Source: Pseudoduganella aquatica
GTDB taxonomy: Bacteria > Pseudomonadota > Gammaproteobacteria > Burkholderiales > Burkholderiaceae_D
Length of the DNA: 64,000 nt
Assembly (NCBI RefSeq): GCF_009857595.1
Contig: NZ_WWCU01000023.1
Span: 40,063-104,062 of the forward strand
Reading direction: 5' to 3'
This document shows positions 25,453 through 34,089 of the stretch, piece by piece; the stretch's first letter is position 1; each line of letters begins with the position of its first letter. A model generated the notes under the pieces. That model had not been told where the DNA came from and ran no database searches. It worked only from the letters and a program-made list of their open reading frames with translations. Made by a program: the position numbers and the translations under genes.

Positions 25453-26064
25453 ATGAGCAAGCGTTTCATGTCCCGCACCGCCGTCGCCGCTGCCGCCCTG
25501 CTGCTGGCCGGTTCCGCCGCCGCCACCACGCTGACCAGCAAGCTGAGCGTCGATAACGGCTTCATCGCCTACATCTCGACCAGCGATACCGTCACGGGTA
25601 CCGAGTTCAGCCGCGGCGCGGATTGGGGCACCACCATCACGGGCACGGCCAATCTGGTGAATGGCGTTACCTACTACCTGCACATCTACGCTTACGATGA
25701 CAACGCCAGCCCCACCGACGCGGCCGGCCTGCTGGGCCAGTTCAACCTGGGCGATGACAAGCACCTGTTTTCCAATGCCAGCACCGTGCTGACGACCAAT
25801 ACCGTCAACTGGAAGGGCAACAACACGGGTTTCAATATGCCGTACACCAGCCTGACCAACCTCGGCGCCGATGGCATGCAGCCCTGGGGAAATCGTCCTG
25901 AGATCGCCGATACCGCCCGCTGGATCTGGGCCGGCAATTCGGTGAGCCAGAACGTTGCCTACTTCAGCACCAAGATCACCGCCGTGCCTGAACCTGGCAG
26001 CATAGCCCTGTTCGGCCTGGGCCTGGCGGGCCTGGCTGCACTGCGCCGCAAACAACGCGCATAA
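25453..26064 (+). CDS. PEP-CTERM sorting-domain protein
   Basis: A 203-residue surface or exopolymer-associated protein. It has a signal peptide (about 1-24), a polar beta-rich mature part with many Thr, Asn and Asp (DNASPTDAAGLLGQFNLGDD), and the C-terminal sorting signal VPEPGSIALFGLGLAGLAALRRKQRA (VPEP, then hydrophobic helix, then RRK). Exosortase cleaves near the PEP motif after Sec export. AGGAAAGAACA precedes the ATG. The gene stands alone, with a sigma-54 promoter before it and a strong terminator after it. No exosortase gene is in the window. Confidence 0.93.
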   Translation: MSKRFMSRTAVAAAALLLAGSAAATTLTSKLSVDNGFIAYISTSDTVTGTEFSRGADWGTTITGTANLVNGVTYYLHIYAYDDNASPTDAAGLLGQFNLGDDKHLFSNASTVLTTNTVNWKGNNTGFNMPYTSLTNLGADGMQPWGNRPEIADTARWIWAGNSVSQNVAYFSTKITAVPEPGSIALFGLGLAGLAALRRKQRA

Positions 26065-26083
26065 AGCGGCGCGCATAAAAACG

Positions 26084-26109
26084 AACCGGCCGCGAGGCCG
26101 GTTTTTTTT
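26084..26109 (+). terminator. Rho-independent terminator after the PEP-CTERM gene
   Basis: AACCGGCC, loop GCGA, GGCCGGTT, then a run of eight T residues. The last bases overlap the stop codon of the convergent gene at 26108. Confidence 0.93.
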
Positions 26110-26545
26110 AGCGCAGCTTGCGGCGGCACACGTAGCGGTAGGCCGTGTCGGTATGGCTGCCCGCTGCGGGCTGTTCCGCGTCGTATTGCTCGTACTTGAA
26201 GTTGCCGACCGCTTCGCCGCGCGCCAGCGTGGCCGGGTAGAAGGTTTGCGCCAGCAGGGTCACGCTGTGCTCCTTGCAGGAATACAGGTATTGCGCCTTG
26301 AGCGAGCGGTAGGTCTTGCCGTCGGCGGAGGTTTGCGGCTTGCTGTAGGAGACCAGGGTCCAGGCCTTGCGCGCGCCCTCGGCGCCGTCGTCCACCTTGG
26401 CCACGCTGGCCTTGTCCACGTAGAGGGTGGCGGCGCCGTTGCCGGACAGCTTGCTCCAGTTGGCGCCCTGCGCCTTGCTTGCCGCCTGTGCGGTGCAGGA
26501 CAGCGTGAGCAGCGCCGCCAGCAGCGGCAGGGCGGCGCGGTTCAT
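26108..26545 (-). CDS. Surface-adhesin E-like exported protein
   Basis: A 145-residue protein with a signal peptide (about 1-21) and a short beta-rich mature part: NWSKLSGNGAATLYVDKASV, then WTLVSYSKPQT, SLKAQYLYSCKEHSVTLL and a final TAYRYVCRRK. Layout and the two cysteines (around 90 and 140) resemble the adhesin-E-like domain found in many small proteobacterial exported proteins; the match is by eye. The role is unknown. Its start overlaps the stop of the M48-like lipoprotein gene by one base (TGATG), so the two are coupled. Confidence 0.7.
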   Translation of the reverse strand: MNRAALPLLAALLTLSCTAQAASKAQGANWSKLSGNGAATLYVDKASVAKVDDGAEGARKAWTLVSYSKPQTSADGKTYRSLKAQYLYSCKEHSVTLLAQTFYPATLARGEAVGNFKYEQYDAEQPAAGSHTDTAYRYVCRRKLR

Positions 26546-27681
26546 CAGGGCACCAGCGGCTTCTTGGTGGCCAGCTTGGTCTTGATCTCGGCCACGGTCT
26601 TGTCGATGGCGGCAAAGCGGACCGTGGTGGCCGGGTGCAGGGCGGTGTAGCCGTTCATGACCGAGGCCGGATATTGCGTCGCCAGGCGCTGCCAGAAGGG
26701 CTTGGCGCGCTCGATGCTGTAGCCGGCGCGCGCCAGCATGTACAGCGCCAGGCTGTCGGCCGCCGTGTCCATTTCCTGCGGCACCGGCTTCAGGCCGCCG
26801 CTGCCGATCAGCAGGGACAGGTCGGGCTTGGTGCGCACCAGGTTGTCTATCATGCTGCCCACGGCGGCGGTGTTGCGCATGGCGCCGGCGTGGCCCAGCA
26901 CATTGTGGGCGATGTCCTTGGCCAGCACGTAGGCGATGGCCTCGTCGCTCTGGGCGAAGTTCATCATGCCGCGCGTGATCAGCACGCGCTGGCCGTCGGC
27001 GTAGGAATTGATGTTGTCGGCGTTGCCCAGGTGGACGCGGATGGCGCAGGCGCGCGTGACCGGCACGTTCAGCGTCTGGTTGCCGCCGTTGCGGGCGATG
27101 GTCATGTTCAGCGCGGCCTGCCTGCCCACCAGCGGGCCGAGTACCTCGGCCGCCTGCGATTCGGCGTCCGGGCCGCCGGGCAGGGCCTTGCCTTCGACGG
27201 ACACCAGGCCGTCGCCCTTGCGCAGGCCGGCGCGCGCGGCGCCGCTGCCGGCCAGCACCGAACTGACCTGCAGGCGTTCGCCGTAGCCCAGCACGGCGTT
27301 GGCCGCGTCGGAGTATTCACCCGGGTAGGAGTAGCGGTTCTGCGCGGTGAAGCCGAGCAGGTTGCGCGCCATGTTCTTGCACAGGTCGGCGTTGTTGATG
27401 AGCAGCGGGGCGGACACGCGCGACAGGCGGTCCTGCAGGCTGACCATGGTTCTCAACGCGTCCTGCGCGGCGGCCGTCTTGGCGCTCACCACCGGCTGCT
27501 GGTTTTCCGCGGGCGCATGCGGGACAGGGGCGGTCTGCGGCGCGCTGGCCTGCGGCGCCAGCGTGGAGCAGGCCGACAGCAGCGCCGCCGACAGCGCCGC
27601 TGCTGCTGCGGCCAATTTGCCGCCCGCCTGGTTGCCGTTTTTGTCCGCTGCCGCCATCAGTTTCTGCGCCTTGCCTGCCAT
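26545..27681 (-). CDS. M48-like lipoprotein with PDZ domain and degenerate zinc motif
   Basis: A 378-residue protein with a lipobox (LLSAC, cysteine at residue 38), so probably anchored in the outer membrane. A PDZ-like domain follows (VLAGSGAARAGLRKGDGLVSVEG), inserted in an M48/BepA-like peptidase fold (GQRVLITRGMMNFAQSDEAIAYVLA). Where active relatives have HExxH, this protein reads K255-D256-I-A-H259, so the first zinc ligand and the catalytic glutamate are changed. The downstream EMDTAAD region keeps acidic residues. It is probably inactive as a protease or works as a chaperone. It lies just downstream of dut. Confidence 0.75.
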   Translation of the reverse strand: MAGKAQKLMAAADKNGNQAGGKLAAAAAALSAALLSACSTLAPQASAPQTAPVPHAPAENQQPVVSAKTAAAQDALRTMVSLQDRLSRVSAPLLINNADLCKNMARNLLGFTAQNRYSYPGEYSDAANAVLGYGERLQVSSVLAGSGAARAGLRKGDGLVSVEGKALPGGPDAESQAAEVLGPLVGRQAALNMTIARNGGNQTLNVPVTRACAIRVHLGNADNINSYADGQRVLITRGMMNFAQSDEAIAYVLAKDIAHNVLGHAGAMRNTAAVGSMIDNLVRTKPDLSLLIGSGGLKPVPQEMDTAADSLALYMLARAGYSIERAKPFWQRLATQYPASVMNGYTALHPATTVRFAAIDKTVAEIKTKLATKKPLVP

Positions 27682-27690
27682 GGAGTTTCC

Positions 27691-28140
27691 TTAATGTTTG
27701 CCGGTGCTGCCGAAGCCGCCTTCGCCGCGTTCGCTGCCGCCGAATTCTTCCACCACGTTGAAGCCCACTTGCAGCACCGGCACGATAATCAGTTGCGCCA
27801 GGCGTTCCATGGGATTCAGCGTGAACGTGCTGTGGCCCCGGTTCCAGGTCGATACCATCAGCTGGCCCTGGTAATCGGAGTCGATCAAGCCTACCAGATT
27901 CCCCAGCACGATGCCGTTCTTGTGTCCCATGCCGCTGCGCGGCAGGATCATGGCGGCGTAGCCCGGATCGCCGATGTGGATGGCCAGGCCGGTAGGCACC
28001 AGCACGGTCTGGCCGGGCTCGATGACGATGGGCGCATCGATGCAGGCGCGCAGGTCCAGGCCGGCGCTGCCGGGGGTTGCGTAGGCCGGCATCTGGTCTT
28101 TCATGCGCGGGTCGAGGATTTTGACGTCGATGTTTTTCAT
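27691..28140 (-). CDS. dut: Deoxyuridine 5'-triphosphate nucleotidohydrolase
   Basis: A 149-residue trimeric dUTPase that hydrolyses dUTP to dUMP, keeping uracil out of DNA and feeding thymidylate synthesis. All five motifs are in order: PGSAGLDLRA, PRSGMGHKNGIVLGN, GLIDSDYQGQL, ERLAQLIIVPV and the C-terminal RGEGGFGSTG. Its start overlaps the coaBC stop by four bases (28137-28140), so the two are coupled. Confidence 0.97.
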   Translation of the reverse strand: MKNIDVKILDPRMKDQMPAYATPGSAGLDLRACIDAPIVIEPGQTVLVPTGLAIHIGDPGYAAMILPRSGMGHKNGIVLGNLVGLIDSDYQGQLMVSTWNRGHSTFTLNPMERLAQLIIVPVLQVGFNVVEEFGGSERGEGGFGSTGKH

Positions 28141-29357
28141 TGGAACAGGGAATGCTTTGCTATGCGTTTGGAAATTTCGGAAATCAGCTGCCGCGCCAGC
28201 GTGAGCTTGTCGGCGCGCGGCAGGATGGTGTGGCCGTTTTCATCGAACAGGATGATGGTGTTGTCGTCCTGGCCGAAGGTCTGCGGGCCGATATTGCCGA
28301 CCAGCAGAGGGATGCCTTTCTTCTCGCGCTTGGCCGCGCCGTATTCGAGCAGGTTCTCGGATTCGGCGGCGAAGCCCACGCAGTAAGGGTAGCCGGCCAG
28401 GTTGGTGCGGGTGGCGACGCTGGCCAGGATGTCCGGGTTCTGCTCGAACTTCAGGTCCGGCACGGTGCCGTCGTTTTTCTTCTTCATCTTCTGCGTGCTG
28501 GCGTTGACGACGCGCCAGTCGGCCACGGCGGCCACGGAGATGAAGACGTGCTGGCCGTGCACGGCCGACTGCACTTCGTCGTGCATCTGCAAGGCGCTTT
28601 GCACGTTGATGCGCTGCACGCCGAAGGGCGTGGGCAGGGCGGTGGGGCCGGAGATCAGCACCACTTCGGCGCCGGCTTCGCGCGCGGCGCGCGCCACGGC
28701 GTAGCCCATCTTGCCCGAGGACAGATTGGTGATGCCGCGCACCGGGTCGATGGCCTCGAAGGTCGGACCGGCGGTGATGAGGATGCGCTTGCCGGCCAGG
28801 ACTTTCGGCTGGAAGGCGGCGATCAGTTCGGCCAGCAGCTGCTCGGCTTCGAGCATGCGGCCCAGGCCCACTTCGCCGCAAGCCTGTTCGCCAGCGGCCG
28901 GGCCGAAGATCTGCACGCCGTCGTCCTTGATCTGCTGGACATTGCGCTGGGTGGCGGGGTTCTGCCACATTTCCACGTTCATGGCCGGGGCCACCAGCAG
29001 CGGCACCGTGCGCGGGCGCGCCAAACACATGGTCGACAGCAGGTCGTCGCACACGCCGTGCGCCAGCTTGTAGATGAAGTCCGCCGAGCAGGGCGCGATC
29101 AGGATGGCGTCCGCATTGCGGGTGACGTCGATGTGGGCCATGTTGTTGTCCACGCGCGGGTCCCACTGGCTGGTGTAGACCGGCTTGCCGGACAGCGCCT
29201 GCATGGTCACGGCGGTGATGAAGTGGGTGGCCGCGTCGGTCATCACCACTTGCACGGAAGCGCCTTCGCGCGTGAGCGCGCGGCACAGTTCCGCAGCCTT
29301 GTAGCAGGCCACGCCGCCGGACAGGCCGAGGACGATTCTTTTGCCGCTCAGTTCCAT
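28137..29357 (-). CDS. coaBC: Phosphopantothenoylcysteine decarboxylase/synthetase
   Basis: A 406-residue bifunctional coenzyme A enzyme. The N-terminal CoaC flavoprotein half has GLSGGVACYKAAEL, the catalytic-site MAHID and the PAMNVEMW motif with active-site residues, plus ACGEVGLGRMLE. The CoaB half starts around 190 (RILITAGPTFEAIDPVRGI) and contains ISVAAVADWRV. Together they turn phosphopantothenate and cysteine into phosphopantetheine. It lies between lspA (22 bases upstream) and dut, a common betaproteobacterial order. Confidence 0.97.
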   Translation of the reverse strand: MELSGKRIVLGLSGGVACYKAAELCRALTREGASVQVVMTDAATHFITAVTMQALSGKPVYTSQWDPRVDNNMAHIDVTRNADAILIAPCSADFIYKLAHGVCDDLLSTMCLARPRTVPLLVAPAMNVEMWQNPATQRNVQQIKDDGVQIFGPAAGEQACGEVGLGRMLEAEQLLAELIAAFQPKVLAGKRILITAGPTFEAIDPVRGITNLSSGKMGYAVARAAREAGAEVVLISGPTALPTPFGVQRINVQSALQMHDEVQSAVHGQHVFISVAAVADWRVVNASTQKMKKKNDGTVPDLKFEQNPDILASVATRTNLAGYPYCVGFAAESENLLEYGAAKREKKGIPLLVGNIGPQTFGQDDNTIILFDENGHTILPRADKLTLARQLISEISKRIAKHSLFQ

Positions 29358-29379
29358 AATGTCAGTTCCATAAATGCGC

Positions 29380-29889
29380 CTACTTGTTCACCCTGCGCAG
29401 CTCGTCGAGCACGAACAGCGCGGCGCCGACGCAGATGGCCGAATCGGCGATGTTAAAGGCCGGGAAGTGGCCTATGCCCTTCCAGTGGAAGTCGAGGAAG
29501 TCCACCACGTGGCCGTAGAGGATGCGGTCGATCACGTTGCCGATGGCGCCGCCCAGTATCAGCGCCAAGGCCCAGCAGAACATGCGCTGGCCGGCGTGCT
29601 TTTTCAAGAGGTAGACAATGAACAGCGCGGCGGCGATGCCGATGCCGGTGAAGAAATAACGCTGCCAGCCGCTCTCGTTGGACAGGAAGCTGAATGCCGC
29701 GCCCTTGTTATAGGCCAGCACCAGGTTGAAGAAAGGCGTGACCACCATTTCCTCGCCCCAGCGGAAGGTCTTGTTGATGGTGATCTTGGTGATCTGGTCC
29801 AGCAGCAGCACGATGAAGGCAATGCCCAGCCACGGCGTCAGGCCGCCGGAGGAGGACTTGGAGGAGAAGCTTTTTGGTTTGGATGCCAT
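29380..29889 (-). CDS. lspA: Lipoprotein signal peptidase II
   Basis: A 169-residue inner-membrane aspartic protease that removes the signal peptide from prolipoproteins after lipidation. It has four hydrophobic helices and the conserved catalytic region GNVIDRILYGHVVDFLD and FNIADSAICVG, which contain the two active aspartates. The N-terminus has an extra serine/lysine-rich stretch (SKSSSGG). Despite belonging to the ileS-lspA pair, it is separated from ileS by a REP element of about 115 bases. Confidence 0.96.
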   Translation of the reverse strand: MASKPKSFSSKSSSGGLTPWLGIAFIVLLLDQITKITINKTFRWGEEMVVTPFFNLVLAYNKGAAFSFLSNESGWQRYFFTGIGIAAALFIVYLLKKHAGQRMFCWALALILGGAIGNVIDRILYGHVVDFLDFHWKGIGHFPAFNIADSAICVGAALFVLDELRRVNK

Positions 29890-29912
29890 GTGTGGTCTTG
29901 TCGGTTGGCTTT

Positions 29913-30027
29913 GGCGGGTTACGCGCTACGCGCTAACCCGCCCTACGGTGTTACGGCATTACGGTGTTGCGGTGTTGCGGTGTTGCGGTGGCGTAGGGCG
30001 GGTTGGCGCGCGAGCGCGTAACCCGCC
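29913..30027. repeat. Paired REP hairpin element (copy B) with 8-bp tandem repeats
   Basis: Same GGCGGGTTA/TAACCCGCC paired hairpins and inner CCCTACG/CGTAGGG ends as copy A. Its spacer carries five tandem 8-base units at 29947-29986: GGTGTTAC, GGCATTAC and three exact GGTGTTGC. It lies between ileS and lspA, which are in the same direction, so it interrupts what is normally one transcript. Confidence 0.85.
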
Positions 30028-30037
30028 GCACCGGAGT

Positions 30038-32902
30038 TTAAGCGAACTTGCGCTTCTCGCCCGCACCGAACAGATTGCTGTGGCAGCGGCCGCACAGCGT
30101 CGGGTGGTCGGCATGCGCGCCCACGTCGGCGCGGTAGTGCCAGCAGCGCTCGCACTTGGCGGCGGCCGAGGCGGCGACCGCCACCGCTTCATCCGCTTCG
30201 GCAGCCACTTGCACGGCCTTGGCCTGCGAGGTGATGAAGACGAACTTCAGGTCGTCATCCAGGCTGGCCAGCAGCTGGTACTTCTCGCCCGAGGCCTTGA
30301 TCTCCAGCTCGGCCTGCAGCGAGGAGCCGATGGCGCCCGAAGTGCGCAGGTCTTCCAGCTGCTTGGTCACGCCGGTGCGCACGTCGCGCAGCGCGGTGTA
30401 CTTGGCCAGCAGGGCTTCCGAGTCCGCCACCGCAGGCAGTTCCCACCAGGTCTGCGTGAAGATGGTTTCGTCGCTGGCCTTGTACGCTTCGGCGCCGGCG
30501 AACACCGCCCACGCTTCCTCTGCGGTGAAGGACAGCATGGGCGACATCAGGCGCAGCAGGCTTTGCGTGATGTGCCACAGCGCCGTCTGCGCCGAGCGGC
30601 GCTGCTGAGAGTCCACGGCGGAGGTGTACAGGCGGTCCTTCAGGATGTCCAGGTAGAAGCCGCCCAGGTCTTCCGAGCAGTAGTTCTGCAGCTTGGACAC
30701 CACCGGGTGGAACTCGTAGCTCTCGTAGTGCTTGGCGATGTCGGCCTGCAGGCGCGCCATGTCGGCCAGCGCGTAGCGGTCGATCTCCAGCATCTCTGCC
30801 ACCGGCACGGCGTTGGCCTTGGCGTCGAAGTCCGAGGTGTTGGCCAGCAGGAAGCGCAGCGTGTTGCGGATGCGGCGGTAGGATTCGGTCACGCGCTTGA
30901 GGATCTCGTCCGAGATCGACAGCTCGCCGGTGTAGTCGGTGGCGGCCACCCAGAGGCGCAGGATGTCGGCGCCCAGCTTGTTCGACACGTCCTGCGGCGA
31001 CACGGTGTTGCCGATGGACTTGGACATCTTCTTGCCTTCGCCGTCGACCACGAAGCCGTGCGTCAGCAGCGCCTTGTAGGGCGCGGCGCCGTTCAGCATG
31101 GAGGAGGTCAGCAGCGAGGAGTGGAACCAGCCGCGGTGCTGGTCCGAACCTTCCAGGTACAGATCGGCCGGGAAGGCGCTCTGCTCTTTGTGCGAGCCGC
31201 GCAGCACGGTCTGGTGCGTGGTGCCGGAGTCGAACCACACGTCCAGCGTGTCCTTGTTCTTCTCGTAGTGGGCCGCGTCCTCGCCCAGCAGCGTGGCCGG
31301 GTCCAGCGACAGCCAGGCATCGATGCCGTTCTTCTCGATCAGCTGCGCCACCTGTTCCAGCAGCTCCGGGGTGCGCGGGTGCAGGTCGCCGGTTTCCTTG
31401 TGGATGAAGAAGGCCATCGGCACGCCCCACTGGCGCTGGCGCGACAGGGTCCAGTCCGGACGGTTGGCGATCATGCCGTGCAGGCGCGCCTGGCCCCAGT
31501 CCGGGAAGAACTTGGTTTCGTCGATGGCTTTGAGCGCGGTCTGGCGCAGGGTAGGGCCGCCGTCTTTCGGATGCGCGTCCATGCCGGCGAACCACTGCGA
31601 GGTGGCGCGGTAGACGATGGGGGTCTTGTGGCGCCAGCAGTGCATATAGCTGTGGTCGAACATCTTCAGTTCGAACAGGGCGCCGGCTTCGCGCAAGGCG
31701 TCGCAGATAGGCTTGGAGGCGTCCCAGATGCTCATGCCGCCGAACAGCGGCAGGGTGGACACGTATTTGCCGTCGCCCATGACCGGTTTCAGGATCTCGT
31801 CGTCCTTCAGGCCGTGCGCTTTGCAGGAGATAAAGTCGTCCTGGCCGTAGGCGGGCGCGGAGTGGACCACGCCGGTGCCGCTCTCGGTGGTCACGTAGTC
31901 GGCCAGGTAGACCGGCGACAGGCGGTCGTAGAAGGCGTCGCGCGCGTGCAGCGGGTGCTTGAAGCTGATGCCGGCCAGGTCCTGGCCCATGCAGGTGCCG
32001 ATGGTCGTGCCTTCGAGCTTGTAGCGCGCCAGGCAGGACTCCACCAGGTCTTGCGCCAGGATCAGCAGCAGCGGCTGGCCGTCGCGTTCGGCCTGCACCA
32101 GCGCGTACTTCACTTCCGCGTGCACGTTCAGCGCCTGGTTGGACGGGATGGTCCACGGGGTGGTGGTCCAGATGACGATGAAGCCGTTTTGCGTCGGCAG
32201 GGCAGGCAGGTCGAAGGCCTTGGCCAGCTTGTCGAATTCATGGAAGGCGAAGCCGACGTCGATGGCCGGGTCGCGCTTGTTCTGGTATTCCACTTCCGCT
32301 TCGGCCAGCGCCGAGCCGCAGTCGAAGCACCAGTTCACCGGCTTCAGGCCGCGGTAGACATAGCCCTTCTCCAGCAGCTGGCCGAGGGCGCGCAGCTCGT
32401 CGGCTTCGTTGGAGTAGTTCATGGTCAGGTAAGGGTTTTCCCACTCGCCCAGCACGCCCAGGCGGATGAAGTCCTTCTTCTGGCGCTCAACCTGCTCGTG
32501 CGCGTAGGCGCGGGCCTTGGTCAGCACGTCGGCGGTCGGCAGGTTTTTGCCGTGCAGTTTTTCGATCTGGATCTCGATCGGCATGCCGTGGCAGTCCCAG
32601 CCCGGCACGTAGGGCGCGTCGTAGCCGGCCAGGGTGCGGGCCTTGACCACCATGTCCTTGAGCACCTTGTTGACGGCGTGGCCGATGTGGATGTCGCCGT
32701 TGGCGTAAGGCGGACCGTCGTGCAGCACGAATTTCGGGCGGCCGGCCGCTGCCTTGCGGATGCGGTGGTAGATCTTCTTCTCTTGCCAGTCTTTGACCCA
32801 GTTCGGCTCGCGCTTGGCGAGGTCGCCGCGCATGGGGAACGGGGTTTCGGTCATATTGACCGGGTATTTGCTCTCGGCCTTCTTTGGTTTGTTGTCGGAC
32901 AT
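30038..32902 (-). CDS. ileS: Isoleucyl-tRNA synthetase
   Basis: A 954-residue class I aminoacyl-tRNA synthetase. The HIGH motif is GPPYANGDIHIGHAVNK near residue 60-76, the KMSKS motif EGKKMSKSIGN lies around 612, and the editing domain sits between them. The C-terminal zinc-binding cysteines are CERCWHYR and LCGRCHSN near 915-945. It charges isoleucine to its tRNA. It is followed by lspA after a REP element and preceded by ribF, the common betaproteobacterial order ribF-ileS-lspA. Confidence 0.98.
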   Translation of the reverse strand: MSDNKPKKAESKYPVNMTETPFPMRGDLAKREPNWVKDWQEKKIYHRIRKAAAGRPKFVLHDGPPYANGDIHIGHAVNKVLKDMVVKARTLAGYDAPYVPGWDCHGMPIEIQIEKLHGKNLPTADVLTKARAYAHEQVERQKKDFIRLGVLGEWENPYLTMNYSNEADELRALGQLLEKGYVYRGLKPVNWCFDCGSALAEAEVEYQNKRDPAIDVGFAFHEFDKLAKAFDLPALPTQNGFIVIWTTTPWTIPSNQALNVHAEVKYALVQAERDGQPLLLILAQDLVESCLARYKLEGTTIGTCMGQDLAGISFKHPLHARDAFYDRLSPVYLADYVTTESGTGVVHSAPAYGQDDFISCKAHGLKDDEILKPVMGDGKYVSTLPLFGGMSIWDASKPICDALREAGALFELKMFDHSYMHCWRHKTPIVYRATSQWFAGMDAHPKDGGPTLRQTALKAIDETKFFPDWGQARLHGMIANRPDWTLSRQRQWGVPMAFFIHKETGDLHPRTPELLEQVAQLIEKNGIDAWLSLDPATLLGEDAAHYEKNKDTLDVWFDSGTTHQTVLRGSHKEQSAFPADLYLEGSDQHRGWFHSSLLTSSMLNGAAPYKALLTHGFVVDGEGKKMSKSIGNTVSPQDVSNKLGADILRLWVAATDYTGELSISDEILKRVTESYRRIRNTLRFLLANTSDFDAKANAVPVAEMLEIDRYALADMARLQADIAKHYESYEFHPVVSKLQNYCSEDLGGFYLDILKDRLYTSAVDSQQRRSAQTALWHITQSLLRLMSPMLSFTAEEAWAVFAGAEAYKASDETIFTQTWWELPAVADSEALLAKYTALRDVRTGVTKQLEDLRTSGAIGSSLQAELEIKASGEKYQLLASLDDDLKFVFITSQAKAVQVAAEADEAVAVAASAAAKCERCWHYRADVGAHADHPTLCGRCHSNLFGAGEKRKFA

Positions 32903-32966
32903 AGCGATCTTTAAGTTTGGGTATTTGTATGCTTGGTGGGACTGCTGCGGGTGCTGCCGGGCAGAG

Positions 32967-33944
32967 TCAAATTCGGTCGGTAGCGTTGACGGCGCCGCTG
33001 CTGGTGCGCCGGGCGAACCACGCGCGCGCCAGTTCGGCGTCGCGGTCGATGGCGGCGGTCAGGGTGGGCAGGTCGATGAATTTCTCCTCGTCCCGTATCT
33101 TCTCCAGGAACTCCACGCGCACGTTCTTGCCGTAGCAGGACTGGGCGTAGTCGAAGATGTGCACCTCCAGCAGCGTGCGGCCGGCGTCCTCCACGGTGGG
33201 GCGCACGCCCAGGCTGGCCACGGCCGGCAAAGGCGCATCGGCCAGGCCGTGCACCTGCACGATGAAGATGCCACCCAGGGCGGGGCGGTGCGGCACGCGC
33301 AGGTTGAGCGTGGGGTAGCCTATGGTGCGGCCCAGCTTGGCGCCGTGGATCACGTGGCCGGAAATCGAGTACGGGTGGCCCAGCAGCTGTTCGGCGTGGG
33401 CGAAGTCGCCCTCGGACAGCGCGGCGCGCACGGCCGAGGAGGAGATGCGGGTGGAGCCCTTCATCACCGTGGGCAGGGTATGCACCTCGAAGCCGTACTG
33501 CTTGCCGGCCTCGATCAGCATGGCCACATTGCCGGCGCGGCGCGCGCCATAGCAGAAGTCGTCGCCCACCATCAGCCATTTCACGTGCAGGCCTTCGACC
33601 AGCACGTTCTCGGTGAATTCCTGCGGCGTGAGGGCGGCGAAGGGTGTGCTGAAATGCTCGACGATGACGCGGTCGATGCCGTTATTCTCCAGTGACTGCA
33701 GCTTGTCGCGCAGATTGGCGATGCGGGCCGGGGCTTTCGACAGGTCGCCGGCCTTGCGCGCGAAGAACTCGCGCGGATGCGGCTCGAAGGTCATCACGGC
33801 CGCCTCCAGGCCCAGCTGCTTGGCCGCCGCGCGCACCTGCGCCAGCAGCGCCTGGTGGCCGAGGTGGACGCCGTCGAAGTTGCCTATCGTCAGCGCGCAG
33901 GGCGCGCGCGCCGCTGCATTGGGAAGTCCGCGAAATACCTTCAT
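32967..33944 (-). CDS. ribF: Bifunctional riboflavin kinase/FAD synthetase
   Basis: A 325-residue enzyme making FMN and FAD. The N-terminal adenylyltransferase domain has GNFDGVHLGHQALL (about 22-35) and later VGDDFCYGARRAGN and ISSSAVRAALSEG. The C-terminal flavokinase domain has GHVIHGAKLGRTIGYPTLNL and VEFLEKIRDEEKF. It leads the leftward ribF-ileS-lspA-coaBC-dut series, with 64 bases before ileS. Confidence 0.97.
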   Translation of the reverse strand: MKVFRGLPNAAARAPCALTIGNFDGVHLGHQALLAQVRAAAKQLGLEAAVMTFEPHPREFFARKAGDLSKAPARIANLRDKLQSLENNGIDRVIVEHFSTPFAALTPQEFTENVLVEGLHVKWLMVGDDFCYGARRAGNVAMLIEAGKQYGFEVHTLPTVMKGSTRISSSAVRAALSEGDFAHAEQLLGHPYSISGHVIHGAKLGRTIGYPTLNLRVPHRPALGGIFIVQVHGLADAPLPAVASLGVRPTVEDAGRTLLEVHIFDYAQSCYGKNVRVEFLEKIRDEEKFIDLPTLTAAIDRDAELARAWFARRTSSGAVNATDRI

Positions 33945-34036
33945 GGGAATCTGGAGCGAAAACTGGGCTAAATGGGGGATTATACGGACTGTTGGCCGGA
34001 TTCACATGGGGAAACACTGCGGCGCACCATGAAAAG

Positions 34037-34070
34037 CAAAAAAGCGCTGCGGGCGGGAGCCGGCAGCGCT
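34037..34070 (-). terminator. Rho-independent terminator of the tonB-exbBD-TPR operon
   Basis: Read leftward: AAGCGCTGC, a 12-base loop, GCAGCGCTT, then six T residues. It follows the TPR gene stop codon by about 20 bases and marks the operon end. Confidence 0.9.
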
Positions 34071-34089
34071 TCGTGTTCCCGGACGGGAA

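Noticed and set aside
30038..32902. Long open frame on the + strand antisense to ileS (over 1000 codons)
   Set aside because: It is arginine/valine/glycine/histidine-rich and mirrors the codon bias of ileS. High-GC genes often leave antisense frames open. No domain or ribosome site.
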